Source: Karstenula rhodostoma CBS 690.94
Taxonomy: Eukaryota > Ascomycota > Dothideomycetes > Pleosporales > Didymosphaeriaceae
DNA: 64,000 bases
NCBI GenBank assembly: GCA_010093485.1
Contig: MU001502.1
Coordinates: 1,446,057 to 1,510,056, forward strand
Direction of reading: 5' to 3'
Below, one piece after another: positions 10,394 to 21,727 of this stretch (position 1 is its first letter; each line of letters opens with the position of its first letter). The notes under the pieces were generated by a model, which searched no databases, had not been told where the DNA came from, and saw only the letters and a program-made list of their open reading frames with translations. A program made the position numbers and the translations under genes.

Positions 10394-11270
10394 GCTTTCT
10401 CTTCTTTCTCTGCTGTTCACCGGATGTCCTGACTCGTTAGGTGCATTTGTTCGGGTACCCGAAGAAGCGGTGAGGAACACCATTTGGCGGCGACTTGGGG
10501 GTTTTTCTTCGTTTGGTACAAGAGTTTCGATATGCGTCTGGGATGGTTGTGGTGCGCGTCCCGGGGTCATGGTTCCTGTTAGCGCAACCCTGATGTTTTC
10601 GGTTCGTGTGGGGGGTTAGTGTGACCTGTGTCCGGTGAAGGTGGATGCAGTGCGGTTCGCGCTATGCTGTGGAGACGCGCGCATGGCGCTTGGAGTAGGT
10701 GCATAATGGAGTTTTGAGCGTGGTTCGCGTGGTTCGGTTGCGTGCCCAGCCCTGGAGTACGATGGATCACGTGGGCATGGGCGGACCTGGGAAGCGATCT
10801 CGGTTGGTTTCCTTCACAACAAACAAACATGTTTATGTCGATGGCAGATCTTGCACACCGCCACATCCATATCCACATCCACTTGACTGGATTCCCCGAA
10901 ACTCCCTCACTGCCACCCCAGACTATCCCTAACCTAGCACTCCACACCGCCTTCCAGTGCTCTTCACCGCCACATGCACTCGCCCAATGCCCTCTTTGTG
11001 CGCCTCCGCTCCCAGCCGTCGATCTTGCGCTGCGCTTTGCTCGGGGTGGAGCATCGTGGCGAGGTGGTTGCGCGGTGCTGTGCGGCGTTGAATGCCACTA
11101 GGCACGGCGTGGTACGAGGGTCTACGGCATCGCGGGCCATGCTAGCGTATGTAGGGGACTGCTGTTAGGCGTGGTGTTGTGGCACTGTTGATGAAGACAT
11201 GGGTAGGCGGGTGCTGCGAGGAGGGGGAGGGAGGGAGGTACGGCCGCGGAGAGTGGCTGCAATGTGGGAG

Positions 11271-11293
11271 GTAGTAGGTAGGTAGGTAGGTAG
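11271..11293. repeat. TAGG microsatellite
   Basis: About five tandem TAGG units in a G-rich context within the convergent intergenic region. Confidence 0.85.
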
Positions 11294-12040
11294 ACATGGC
11301 CATGGGTATGCGGCAGCTCGCGGGAATGTCTCGGGGAAGGTGTTGCTCAGCCAGTTAAGTCGGGCCAAGTCAGGTTCCTGTGCACGGTAGGTATCGTAGA
11401 GTGACAGCTCGCGGTTCCGCAAACCGCTCATCTGCAGCTGCAGCAGCGCGACGCGGCCGCCGTGCAACGCTGCCCAGCAGGTAACAGCTCAGGGACGGCC
11501 GCAGCAGCGGTGCCACGCAATCGAGGGACGACGACGACTCGCCACACGGCGTTTCGTACCACCGAGCCTACTCGCGTCTGCCGCGCGGTGCTACGGCGTT
11601 GCGTCCGGGGAAGCGGAAATAAGTGCGAGATGAAATGAGATACGATGCGATGCGATGGCGGCGCGCGTTGAACGGTGAAGGAGGGGAGGCAGTGTGGCAG
11701 CGTAGGCAGGTAGGCAGCAACGCGTGGATTTCCAGTTTCCAGCTTTGCCATGGATACTTTGAGCCGGTGGCACCATATGGATGCAAGAGGGGCAGGCCGT
11801 GGCGTGAGGGTATTCGACGACGTATAGTGTGTGTGGTAGGGTGGCGAGCGGTGAGGATGCGGTGCTGGCACACTTGACTTGACCTGTCCGACTTTCCCCC
11901 CCCCCACCAGATAAGAGATAATAGGGGGTTTAGAGAGGGCGGTACTGTTTTGAAATTTACGCTGCGGAGGCGCGGCGTTGTGGGATGGTGCTAGAGCTGC
12001 TTTGAGCGGTGACGCTGGGGGGTGTGTGTGGCTGGGGGCT

Positions 12041-12132
12041 TGGGATGGTGTCTATCTGAGGTCTGGGATGGTGTCTACCTGAGGTCTAGTATGGTATCTA
12101 TCTAAGGTCTGGCATGGTGTCCATCCAGGGTC
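12041..12132. repeat. Minisatellite, four 23-bp units
   Basis: Four head-to-tail units of 23 bp at 12041, 12064, 12087 and 12110, each a variant of TGGGATGGTGTCTATCTGAG plus GTC. The first two differ by one base; the third and fourth are more diverged. Confidence 0.9.
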
Positions 12133-13484
12133 CGGGCTTTTGAGCATTTGAGATGATTTCAGTCGGGGGTTTAGTAGATTCGAAAAGTGAAGGGGGGGTT
12201 GAAGATGCGCTGTGTGCAGGTGGATCGGGTCTGGAGCATAGTATGCAGTCAGCGCGGGTGAGGAAACACAAGCCCAGCAGTACAGCAGTCAAGACACACA
12301 CAACAGCTCGACCCCAAAGTCGATTACAAAGCCCTCGCGTGCTCTTGCAAGCAGCGACAATGCACTGTTTAGGACTTCGATGGGTGCCAGACACGCATAC
12401 GCTAAGAAGTCTTGACTGCAAAGTCGTCGGAAACACTACTTGAGGGTTCGCACTGGCGAGGAAACCACACCCAACGGTTACATTCCGATGCGAAGATTCA
12501 GAGGGATGCGGGTGGGTTTATATTTCCCCAACAAGATATGCGACGGGTTGGCACGGATACAGTTCACGAAAGAATACCCTACCCCGAACGTTCGTCCAAG
12601 CCATGGAGAAATCATTGTTACCTCATCACTCTACAACTCCCAAGCTATATATTGTAGAGATTCACTATGAGGTAGGGTGGCTCAATGAAGTAGGGGGGAC
12701 AAGAAGGTGTTGTGCTTTGCCAATGCGCAAAGGGACCAAAAAAGCGGCAGCTCCCAAGCTACGAGCCCATCTCTCCGTCCCACACATATTGCTTCCATGT
12801 CAAATCGAACTCCCTGCGCAATAACCCCAAAGTACCAGCATACCCCCCTCCCATCTAAAACGTTCAATGACTGCATACCTCCAGTCGTCCCTGCAAGAAA
12901 ACTAACCCGCCCAAACGTAAAACCATGTCTTGACTCGCAACCACATGGGAAGTTCCTTCGATGTTGCAGACGGGAACTGCCACGTAGTGCTTGAAGAACA
13001 GTTTCTCGTCCCCCCCTCCCCCGCGTACGTTGCTCTTGCGTTTATATGGAAGACGGACAGACAGTGCCTCGTTACACCGTGGGAGAGGAACTGTATGTAG
13101 GGCGAGGTAGGCTGGGAAGGTCGGTGTTCTGCATAACATGAGACTGGTATCGGAGATAGCTGGGTCGCAACTTGACAAGTGGGTGAGTGGGGGTTAGCTT
13201 TTGCGTATGTCGAGCTTGGCTGGAGCGGATGGGGTTGTGTTTTGATATATGGATATGGATATGGATAGTCGTAACGCAACGTATCTGCTCGTGTTCAATG
13301 GTTGGCTGTGTTTGTGAGTACATGCGTTTCGTTCTCGGGCTAGCTGTCGTGGGCGGTACTGCCAATCCCGGTTCGGCGTATGGTAGAGTTCTACAATCTG
13401 CAATGGATGGTCTTATTCACTCATGTCAACCAATATGTTGGAACATCACAAACTCCCCCATTTCCCTACTCCCTCCCTCCCGAG

Positions 13485-13793
13485 CCCAACCCAACCCAAC
13501 CCCCCTCGCACACCCTCCCCGATCGCCCCATCTCCACTCCACACCGCCAGCCGTGCGAACCACACCACGCGAGTCAGCCACGCACGCTAGCTAAGGCGTC
13601 CGCGCCTGCGCTACGTAAGCGTCCTTCGTAAAGACGCCGCTAGGACGGATAATTTCCGAGTGGGAGCGATGGATCTTCGCGGCGGAAGATTGGGATTATC
13701 TATGTAGGTGGGTGTGGAAAGCGAGTCGGAGCTGGTTCCGGGGGTATGCGGTGAGGGGGGGAGGATTGCGGATTGTTTGGGTTGGGTTGGGTT
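13485..13793. repeat. Inverted pair of CCCAA / TTGGG arrays
   Basis: CCCAACCCAACCCAAC at 13485-13500 is mirrored by GTTGGGTTGGGTT-type sequence at 13776-13793. The two arrays could base-pair across about 275 nt. One flank is pyrimidine-rich and the other purine-rich. Confidence 0.7.
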
Positions 13794-16700
13794 AGCGAAG
13801 GAGAGGTGAATGAGAGGTGGAGGTTGGGCGAGAGGAAGGGGGTGTGGGTGTCTGGGTGGAGGTGGTGGATGTTGGAGTGGAGGAAAGGCAGACTAAGCTG
13901 AGGTACTGTACTTCGAATGCGAAACGGGCGTTTTTCCTAGCCTTTCCACCACGTTCGCCCACACCATGACGAGGGAAATGGTCCTGGCTAAGACGAAGCA
14001 CTCGACCAAACTCGCAATGAACCCGTCGCTCGCGTGGTCGACCACTGTGGACTCAAGTTAAACTTTCGTTACAGTACCCTTGGCTTCCAAGGCAGCGCTA
14101 GAAGTTTGTCAAGCGCGAGACCATCCGTCATGGGAGGAGCAAGAAGCGGGCTAGGCTTGTTTCAGCGGCACCCGGTGCACGCTTAGGTTGACGCTGGGCC
14201 AGGAGGAGAACAAAACGGGGAGCCACGTTTTTCTCACGCCGCAGCGCAAAGCTTGAGGTCTCGCGCGCGTGCTGCGTGCGTGAACGACGTCGCTAGGCTG
14301 GTGAGCTAGTCTGGCACCAGCGAGCGGGTCCCGAGGGCGCGGATGTTTGCAGACGCCGCGGCTGTTCTGTTCTGCGCGGCTTCTTGACTATCCATGGCTG
14401 AGCTTGGTTTCGAAGCCTATGACGAACAACGGAGGGAGCGGTTCGTTTCCGTTCCGTTCTGCTCGACCAGCACCAGTACGGGGCGAGGAGCGACGAGACG
14501 GTAGACGGCGCATCCTGGTTGCAGGCTTGTGTGCGCCGAGTTTGCGGTTTGCGACACCAGCTCGCTCGCGGAACAGGTGGTGAACCGACAGACGGGCTGA
14601 AGCACTCGCCAGACACGCCGTGCGGGCACTGGGGCTTCAATTTTCTGTGCTGCCTGCGCGACATCTTTCTCCTCCATGTCCCTGTCCCTGTCGAAAGCGC
14701 GTCGCGTCGAGGTCGAGTCGAGTCGAGTCAGAGGTGTCCGCCCGCGCATGAGCATGAAATTTCGTTTGAACATGTTCGCTCGCCGGGGAGAACGGCTCGA
14801 GGCAAATGCCGCATGCATCACGCTTGGGGCGACGCCGGTGGATCGCCGCGTGCCCGCACCGTTGCATCACGTTGATCTATCCGCCCCGGCGAGCCCTCGA
14901 CTCCCTTTCGGCCAGGGGACGAGAGTCGAGTCGCAGCACATCGTCGTTCGTTCCGTGGGCCTTCTATGGTGCTTCCATGATGCCTGCGGCCGCGTCTCAG
15001 AGTCGACAACGGCCACGTCCCCGTCATGCCTCAGCTCGGATTCGATTCCCCCAGGGCAGGACTCATGTGTAGTGCACGCCATGTTGTCAGTCAAGTCAGT
15101 AACCGGGTGGAGCGTTCGAAACGAGCGGTGGCGGCGCGACAGCGACAGGGTGGTGCGGCGAACACGGCTTGGCCCGATCGCGATGCCATCTTCTTTCCTT
15201 CAGCTTCAAGCCGCACAGGTTTCCATCTTCGCTGGTCTCGACGTCGCGGGAGAGTGGGAGAGGACGTCGCCAATCCCACGCATCGCATGTGCGCCAGGGG
15301 TGCGCACCCATGCCATGCCCCAACCCAACCCTGTCCGTTTCATCTTCCCACAGGGAACCACGATCTCCAAACCTTCTCCCACCCTTCGAGAACACCCAGC
15401 CCATGCCCCGTAATCCCATTTCGCAAGGCCGTCCATATACTACGCCTTCTTCCTGTGTCTAGCGAAACCTACACTCCTCCTACTCCACCACCCTCGCCGC
15501 ACGTGCAATCCATGACTGACGCCGCATGTCAAGCCGCCGGCCGGTGGTGGTGGTAGGTAGATTCTCAGCCCGCAGGCATGGCTCGAGAAGGTTTGTTTGT
15601 CGTCGTCGCTAGGCCTTGCACGCGGTCAACCCGAGTCAATTAATCAATCAATCCAATCCACGCCTGCTCGCTCGTCTCACACAACAAAAAACGCGAACGC
15701 GACCACGCTCCGCGCGTGCATGGCGGAGGTGATTCGCAGCCCTACCCGCTTCGACCCCCGAGTCACGCGCTCGCTCGCACCTGAGCCGAAAAAAGTGAAG
15801 CAAGCTAAGCCCACGCACGCACGAACGCGTCAGGCATCCTCAACAGAACGGACGAGAGAGTGTGTGTCCGTGTAGGTGTGTGGGTAGGGGAGGTGAGAGA
15901 GAGCGGTGACAGCGCACGCACTGGGCGGGAGCTGGCTGCCACGTAACTGACCGCATGTCTGAAGTGTGCCTGACGCCTTCGCTCGCGGGATACGTCATCC
16001 GCGGACGAGGGCGCCTCACCGCCATGAGCGAACGCACCCCCGGAGCCACACAGCAGGAAAATGGCGAGGTGTGCTGTGCGGCCTGGGTTGTGTGGCGGAG
16101 CGAAGGAGTATCTATCGTATCGATCGATCACTGGGCGAGCAATATGTATGGGGGAGAAACGAACAGGAGATAGTTTTGTTGTAGCGATTGCGCTAGATAC
16201 GTTTCCCATGGACTGTGATGCGAGTGTGATACGATACGTATATGCTAGCTCAGGGCATCGCCCACCGCGAGTAATGATGCTGGAAAGAACAGGACAACGC
16301 TCGCTCCAAGATGTAATGTAATGTATCCCTGATGCAGAAAAAAATGACCCGAAGAGAGACCGCTGCAAATGCACAAGCACAATCGTGAGCGCTAACCGCC
16401 AATGAGGTGTATCTATCCAAAACAATGGAGGAAAGAAAAAATGCACACGCTATGATGTTGTAAGACAGGCCGAGAAACCAGAGAAATAATGAGGGATGAG
16501 AAATGTTGGAAAAAAACACGCCGCCCACGCTAAATGCCAACGATCATAGCTTGCCCCCGCTCGATATGCTGCGATGATTAAGCGCTTCATGTTCAACCCA
16601 CCATGTCTTGAAAACCCAGGCCAAATTATGGCAAATGTGATGCGTCCCATACCCGTCCCGTTCCAACCGTGTACCGTATGTGCGTGCCATGCTGTTCCTG

Positions 16701-16874
16701 CTCCCTGCCCAACCCGTCCGTATACACCAGAATCCCACATTAAGTTCGCACTCTTTCGCGGTCCCTGCCCGCAAAATTGCAATAAGCCGTCCATGCTCGT
16801 TCGACGCCTCGTTGACGCACAGTCGGTTGGCCATGCTATACCTGGAGGAGGCGGGTATAGCATGAAGATTGGCG

Positions 16875-18428
16875 TCAGGCCGTGGTGGCCGGTGGCCCAA
16901 GCCGTGCCTGCTCGGCCTCGTCTGCGTCTCCTACGCTCCGCTTCAAGCTCTTGACGCTGCCGGTACCGCTCCGCAGGGAAACTCGATCGGGACTCCTTCC
17001 ACCTTGACTCGGCGCGTCGCCGTCAGCCCGCTGGCCTTGTACACCCTCGTCGTCGCGTTTTCTCTTGCCGAACGGCTCGCCCAGTTGCCCCTCATCTTCC
17101 CTCGTGGGCGCCGGTGCGGTTCTAGCTCCACTGATGAGATCAGCTTCGGATTGGGGATGGAACGGTGGCATAGCTGGTCCGAGTTGAGGAGGTACACTGT
17201 TTCTGGCGCGTCTTCGGCTGAATCCCTGGCTGGAGTTGCTGTCGGAGCGGCGGTGGGAAGGATGTGTGGCTGCTTGTGGTAGCGGAGGTGGTTGAAATTG
17301 TTGCTGCTGTTGTGGAGGTGGTGGCTGAGCGTACTGCATTGACTGGGGTGCGTTTGTAGGCGTGAAGCCATGCGAAGGAGGCATCTGGTTTTGGATAACG
17401 GGCGGAGGTGGCGGTTGTCCAGAAATGGGAACAGGTGCGGACGCGGTAGGAGGTGAGTTGAGGCCCGTGTTCGTAGCCGAAGGGTGCAGTTGGAAGACGG
17501 GTGCGTTCGCGCGTGCGCTCATTTCTTGTTCCCCCAGCTGCCAGTGCATAGACTCGGCAGACCGCCACGGTATGCCCATCTCTGTGGCCACCTTCTGCCA
17601 CATCTGGTCCTTGAAACTATAGCAACGTCAGCCAATGGATAATGTAAGCCGCAATGAGGCGTACTGCGGGGTTAGAGGGATGCGGGCGTCGACTCCAAAT
17701 GCTCAGGATGAGATGATGAACCAAAATACGAGGAGCCGCGAGTGCAAGGGAGCACGTGGTACATACCGAGCGTAGAGTCGCGCCAGCTTGTTCTTTTTCT
17801 CCTCGTCCCAGACCGCACGTTTCTCTAGGTAGTTCTGGTAGCGTAACCGGCACGAGATGGAGCTTCTTCCGGGTAGGCGCTTTGCAATGTCATCCCATTT
17901 CATGCCCTGTCCTCGCAGTTCTATGGTAAGGTTGTCCTCTTCGGGCGTCCACTTGGATTGCTTCTTTGCTGGACTTTCCTCGGGGAGTGGCGTCTGGGAG
18001 GTTGCTCTCTTAAGCATATGTGACGGGGGAGATCCATTTGAACCTGTCGAAGTAACGGTGACGGGAGCTCCGGAATAGAGAGGTCGGAACTGTGGTGGTG
18101 GCGGTGGGGGTCCTGGTTCCTGTTGTCGATGCAGCTCCGAGATGGCAGGGAGTACCGGTCCGCCCTGCATTGACACAGCAGACATGGGTCCTTGCGGTGA
18201 GTAGGCTGGTATCGCACCATATTGCGGCGAAGAAGTCACGTAAGCTGGCACCGGAGCATGAGCGGGCGGGGCGTTTGCGTATACTGGAGGGTGACTGTAG
18301 GGCGGAGAGGCTGTGATGGGGGGGTATGCTCTCGCTCCCCCAGTGGATGCGGACCCTATCGAGATGGAACTCTTCTTGCTCGCTGGGGATTCCGAGCCCC
18401 GCGGCTCGATGAGTAGATTGATATCCAC
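16875..18428 (-). CDS. Myb/SANT-domain DNA-binding protein
   Basis: Two exons, 18428-17767 and 17616-16875, joined by a 150-nt intron with GTATGT, CTGAC and TATAG; about 467 aa from the point shown. A Pro/Ser/Tyr-rich disordered N terminus precedes a SANT/Myb domain (SKWTPEEDNLTIELRGQGMK, then KRLPGRSSISCRLRYQNYLE). A second helical part spans the intron (DEEKKNKLARLYARFKDQMW, then PWRSAESMHWQLGEQEM). The C terminus holds Pro/Gln-rich tracts and a basic GKRKRDDE motif. It is probably a nuclear transcription or chromatin factor; the exact orthologue is not known to me. The first codon shown is GTG (VDINLLIEPRG), a TAA lies nine codons upstream in frame, and no AG acceptor lies between them. 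Either initiation is non-AUG, an unseen exon joins further in, or translation starts at the later ATG in PMSAVSMQGG. Confidence 0.85.
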
Positions 18429-21400
18429 GATGGGCAGGGAGGACCGGTATTACACCAGCCCATAAGTCGAAGTGAGAGTTGTCGTGTTCCTTGTACCTAC
18501 ACCAAGGTGTTTGATGGATTTGCAGGTTGTGACAGCAAACTGGTGAAGAGTTTGAAAAAGTGGCTCGTAGCAGCGGTGGTGATGTCGACGAGCGCGTTGA
18601 CGAGGTCACGGAGAGGGTCGATGTTGTATGAATTGGGCGAGATGGAAGGCTGACGGGTGACGGGGAGGCGAAGGAGCAGCGCGACGCGAGGTACGGCGTT
18701 GAGCGCGCCAGTCAGACAGGGACCGAAGGTGCTGGGTACGCAGGTGGGTACAAGCAGGCGGGACTTGTGGCAGGTGATGATTCCTACGCAAGAAGGGGAA
18801 AGAGCTGCAGGAGTTGAGGAGCAGAGAAGCAGGCTGGTGGTCGGATGCTTGGGTAGCGTCCAATGTTCCGATGTAGGTCCAAGGTAACCAGTTGGGAGCG
18901 GAAACAGGCGATAGTAGACGTGAGTGGTCGTCCTCGGAGCTATCAAGAAATAGCACTGTGCAGAGAGCAGGGGCGTGAAACGGGGCCACCCAATGGGTCT
19001 ATGATGGCAGACGAGCTCAGCCACTAGGTGCGCGCAACAGGAGGAAGCGTAGCGTTGGAGAGCAACGGATGCGGTCTGGCGAGCGAACAACTGGGACTGA
19101 GGTACTTGAGGGCACGGGTAGTTGAGTAGAGTTGGTTAGGGCCGGTGTGGGTGCGACGGTAATGCCATGCATTCTTGGACAGGCCCTGCTGGTGGCGCGT
19201 CGCTGTCCGTCGGGGGTAGGGATCTAGGGTATACTGGCTTTGGCGTCTTCAACTTGACTGACTACTTTGTGCTTGACGCTGGCTAGCTCTGTGCTGGCGG
19301 CGCCACTGCTGGGAGCCGGGATAGGCCACGGACCCTGGCGAGGCAGGACGGCGGATCAGGAGCGGCCCTAACGAGGTCGATGCTAAAAAGAAAGAAGCCA
19401 GACGCCCGTATTGCCAGCGTCGGTCGCAACAAAGAGCAGACGGGCTGCCGTTGCTAGCAGAGCAGGGCGATGACGTGTCCCCCACTTTGCAGCATGGCGC
19501 ACTCGGGGCTCTGGCGGCCATGGTTGCCCTGGCTGCGTCCCCTCGACGCCCTCTCTGCCCTCGCACGTCTCGGTTTGATTTGACGCCCTCTCTGGCAGTG
19601 TCAGGCCGCAGCGGGGTGCAGGAACAGGGCTGCAGCAGGACGCGGTGCTGTCAAGACGCCGTTTGCACAGTTGCGCTCGCAGCCTCCATGGCACGTACGA
19701 CGGGCGAGGATGCAGAGGCGATGCAGCAAATCAGGGGCGGTGAACGGCTCCAGGGATCTGTAGGCTTGCTTAGGCTTGCGTAGGCTTGCTCGCTGGCAAG
19801 GGGCCGGGTTCTGCTGCAGCCAGGAAGCGCGATGACCTGGCGTAGGTAGACGTCTCTAGCGCGGCGAACAAGATCTGCACATCCTTCGCCCTGCCCTACG
19901 GTTATCTGACGCCAAATGAGTCGCTACCGAGAAGTTGTCGGGAACGCTGACTTCATTATGGCGGTGCAGCTGGTGATGTGTTCACGCCCACATGCTTGAT
20001 CTCCTCGGTCCGTCACCACCTGCAACAATCTGCCATGGGCGACGACGCCGGCGTGCGAAGAGCGGTGAAAAGCGGTCCGGTGCCGAGCACGAGGCCGTGA
20101 CGTCTAGCTTGGTCGGTAGACAGCTCAGTGCCGCGCTCCAGCCTGCACGTGAGGTGCGCTGGCCCGGCCCTGGCCACGTCGACATGGTCGGCGGATGAGG
20201 CCGACGACATGGCCACTGTGTACACACTATACGGCCTGGGTGGGTGCGTCGTCCGGGCTGGGTAGGTCAAGCGGGCACATGCGGTTGGGCAGGGTGCATC
20301 ACAAAACAGCCTGTGTCGGAGATTCACCATGATGCGCATAAGGCGGTGTATAGAGGCCTGATTCATCTTCACGCCCGAACCGCAGCACTTGGGGGACGAG
20401 GTTTGAGGGCAGTTTGGAGGGAGGCGCTACCGGTGCTAGAAGGACCGAACTGCATTAGCCCGGCGTGGCCAGGTGGGTGGAGGAGGACGCACGGGGACAG
20501 TGTTCTTGAATAAAAGGCGCGAGGCGGGCTGCTGGCGGAGAGGCTTGCGAGGCGGGTCCGCTGCCGTGCACCTTGGTTGCATTATTATTGTCATTGCAAT
20601 CTGTGTGCACTGTGCTGTACTGTATGTATATTCTTCCAGAGCCCCGGTCTGAGGCTGCGAGTCCCGGCACCCCGTCTCGTGCGCCTTGTGGCTCGTTTGC
20701 GCCACAGGGCCACAGGTGGCGGCGTCGGGCTGCAGGCGGGTTGGCTGGCAGCAGACGTGTGGGGAAGACGCCGTGGGTGCTGCCAACGACGAGGGCTCTG
20801 CGACTGGGATACGAGGTGCATATTTTTAGGAAGCAGTGCATGGAACAGGCGGTGAGGCCCGTTCGCTGTCATGTCACTGTTGGACGTCTGCTGTGCGGCC
20901 AGCACTGCACCTCACCATGACCGAGAGCGCCCTCGCCCACGCCCACACGGCCGAACGACGGCGGCAAGATTGGGTGCTCACTGATCCATCCTCGGTGCCG
21001 CGGCGAGGGGGGCCGCAGGCCGCAGGGAGCAGAGCAGAGTCATTAGGAGCAATATCACCGGCCTTGGCTGACCAGGCACGGCAGTGGCAGTGGCAGTGCG
21101 GGCGTTCCTTTTCAAAAGCAACGCCTGGAGCGAGAGGGCGGCGAACTGCTGTTTCCAGCGGGCGTGGGTGTGGGATGTGTGCGGGAGCGGTGCGGCAGCC
21201 AGCAAGCGCTCGTCAGTCTCGTCTCGTCTCGTCCGGAGCGCGTGGGGAGCGACACCATCACCCATGTCGGATGAACCACGCCTGCCGCGATGCAATTCAT
21301 CGCGCTGGCGGCTGCTTGGTGCAAACTACCGCCTTGGCCCTTGGCCCGCCTCGCCTCACCCACTGCACACTGCACACTGCACACTGCACACTGCAACTGC

Positions 21401-21727
21401 ACACTGCACTGCACCCCTGCCGGCCTCGTCGCCCGCCCGCATCCGCTCTGGTTGTCCAGCTTAGGCACCCTCTGCAGGTCATACCGACCAGCTAACCCGA
21501 CCTAACCACTCTCGGACCGCGCTTTACAGGCCGGTGAAGGCACGCGTTGGTGCCCATCGCACCTGCTTGTCCGAGAAGGTAGACGGGGCCATCGTACTTG
21601 CCTCGCGGAACAACTCGGCACCGTCCAACTTCTAGCTTCGACCTACGCTACCCCAACACCAGCCCTTTTCGTCTGGTGCTACCCTCCGCCTGACCGGCAC
21701 CTTCGATCCAGCCCTTCACTTGCCAAA
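18429..21727. other. 3.3-kb divergent intergenic region
   Basis: Shared upstream region of the Myb/SANT gene (minus) and the tubulin cofactor B gene (plus). I see no convincing coding frame. It contains a 10-bp triplet repeat (TAGGCTTGCT) near 19763-19792 and the 7-bp repeat listed separately. Its length suits long leaders or complex promoters. Confidence 0.5.
21361..21414. repeat. ACTGCAC tandem repeat
   Basis: About seven copies of a 7-bp ACTGCAC unit with two slipped units, some 310 bp upstream of the tubulin cofactor B start. Confidence 0.9.

Larger units (their letters stand above)
10394..16874. other. 6.5-kb convergent intergenic region, no gene recognised
   Basis: Lies between the 3' ends of Mif2 (plus) and the Myb/SANT gene (minus). 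Many overlapping open frames exist, as expected in GC-rich sequence, but none shows a recognisable domain, plausible splicing or a consistent start. The region has several CT-rich or CA-rich tracts (for example 13440-13570) and their G-rich counterparts, plus the short tandem repeats listed separately. A non-coding transcript or unusually long 3' UTRs are possible. Confidence 0.5.

Noticed and set aside
13485..13793. Telomere-repeat relic
   Set aside because: The unit is GGGTT, not the fungal TTAGGG, and the arrays are very short and inverted.
14676..15413. 245-codon plus-strand open frame
   Set aside because: Arg/Pro/Ser-rich composition typical of chance frames in GC-rich DNA; overlapping frames are equally open and no domain or splice pattern supports it.
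15805..16446. 213-codon minus-strand open frame
   Set aside because: No family features, and the opposite strand is equally open; treated as chance.
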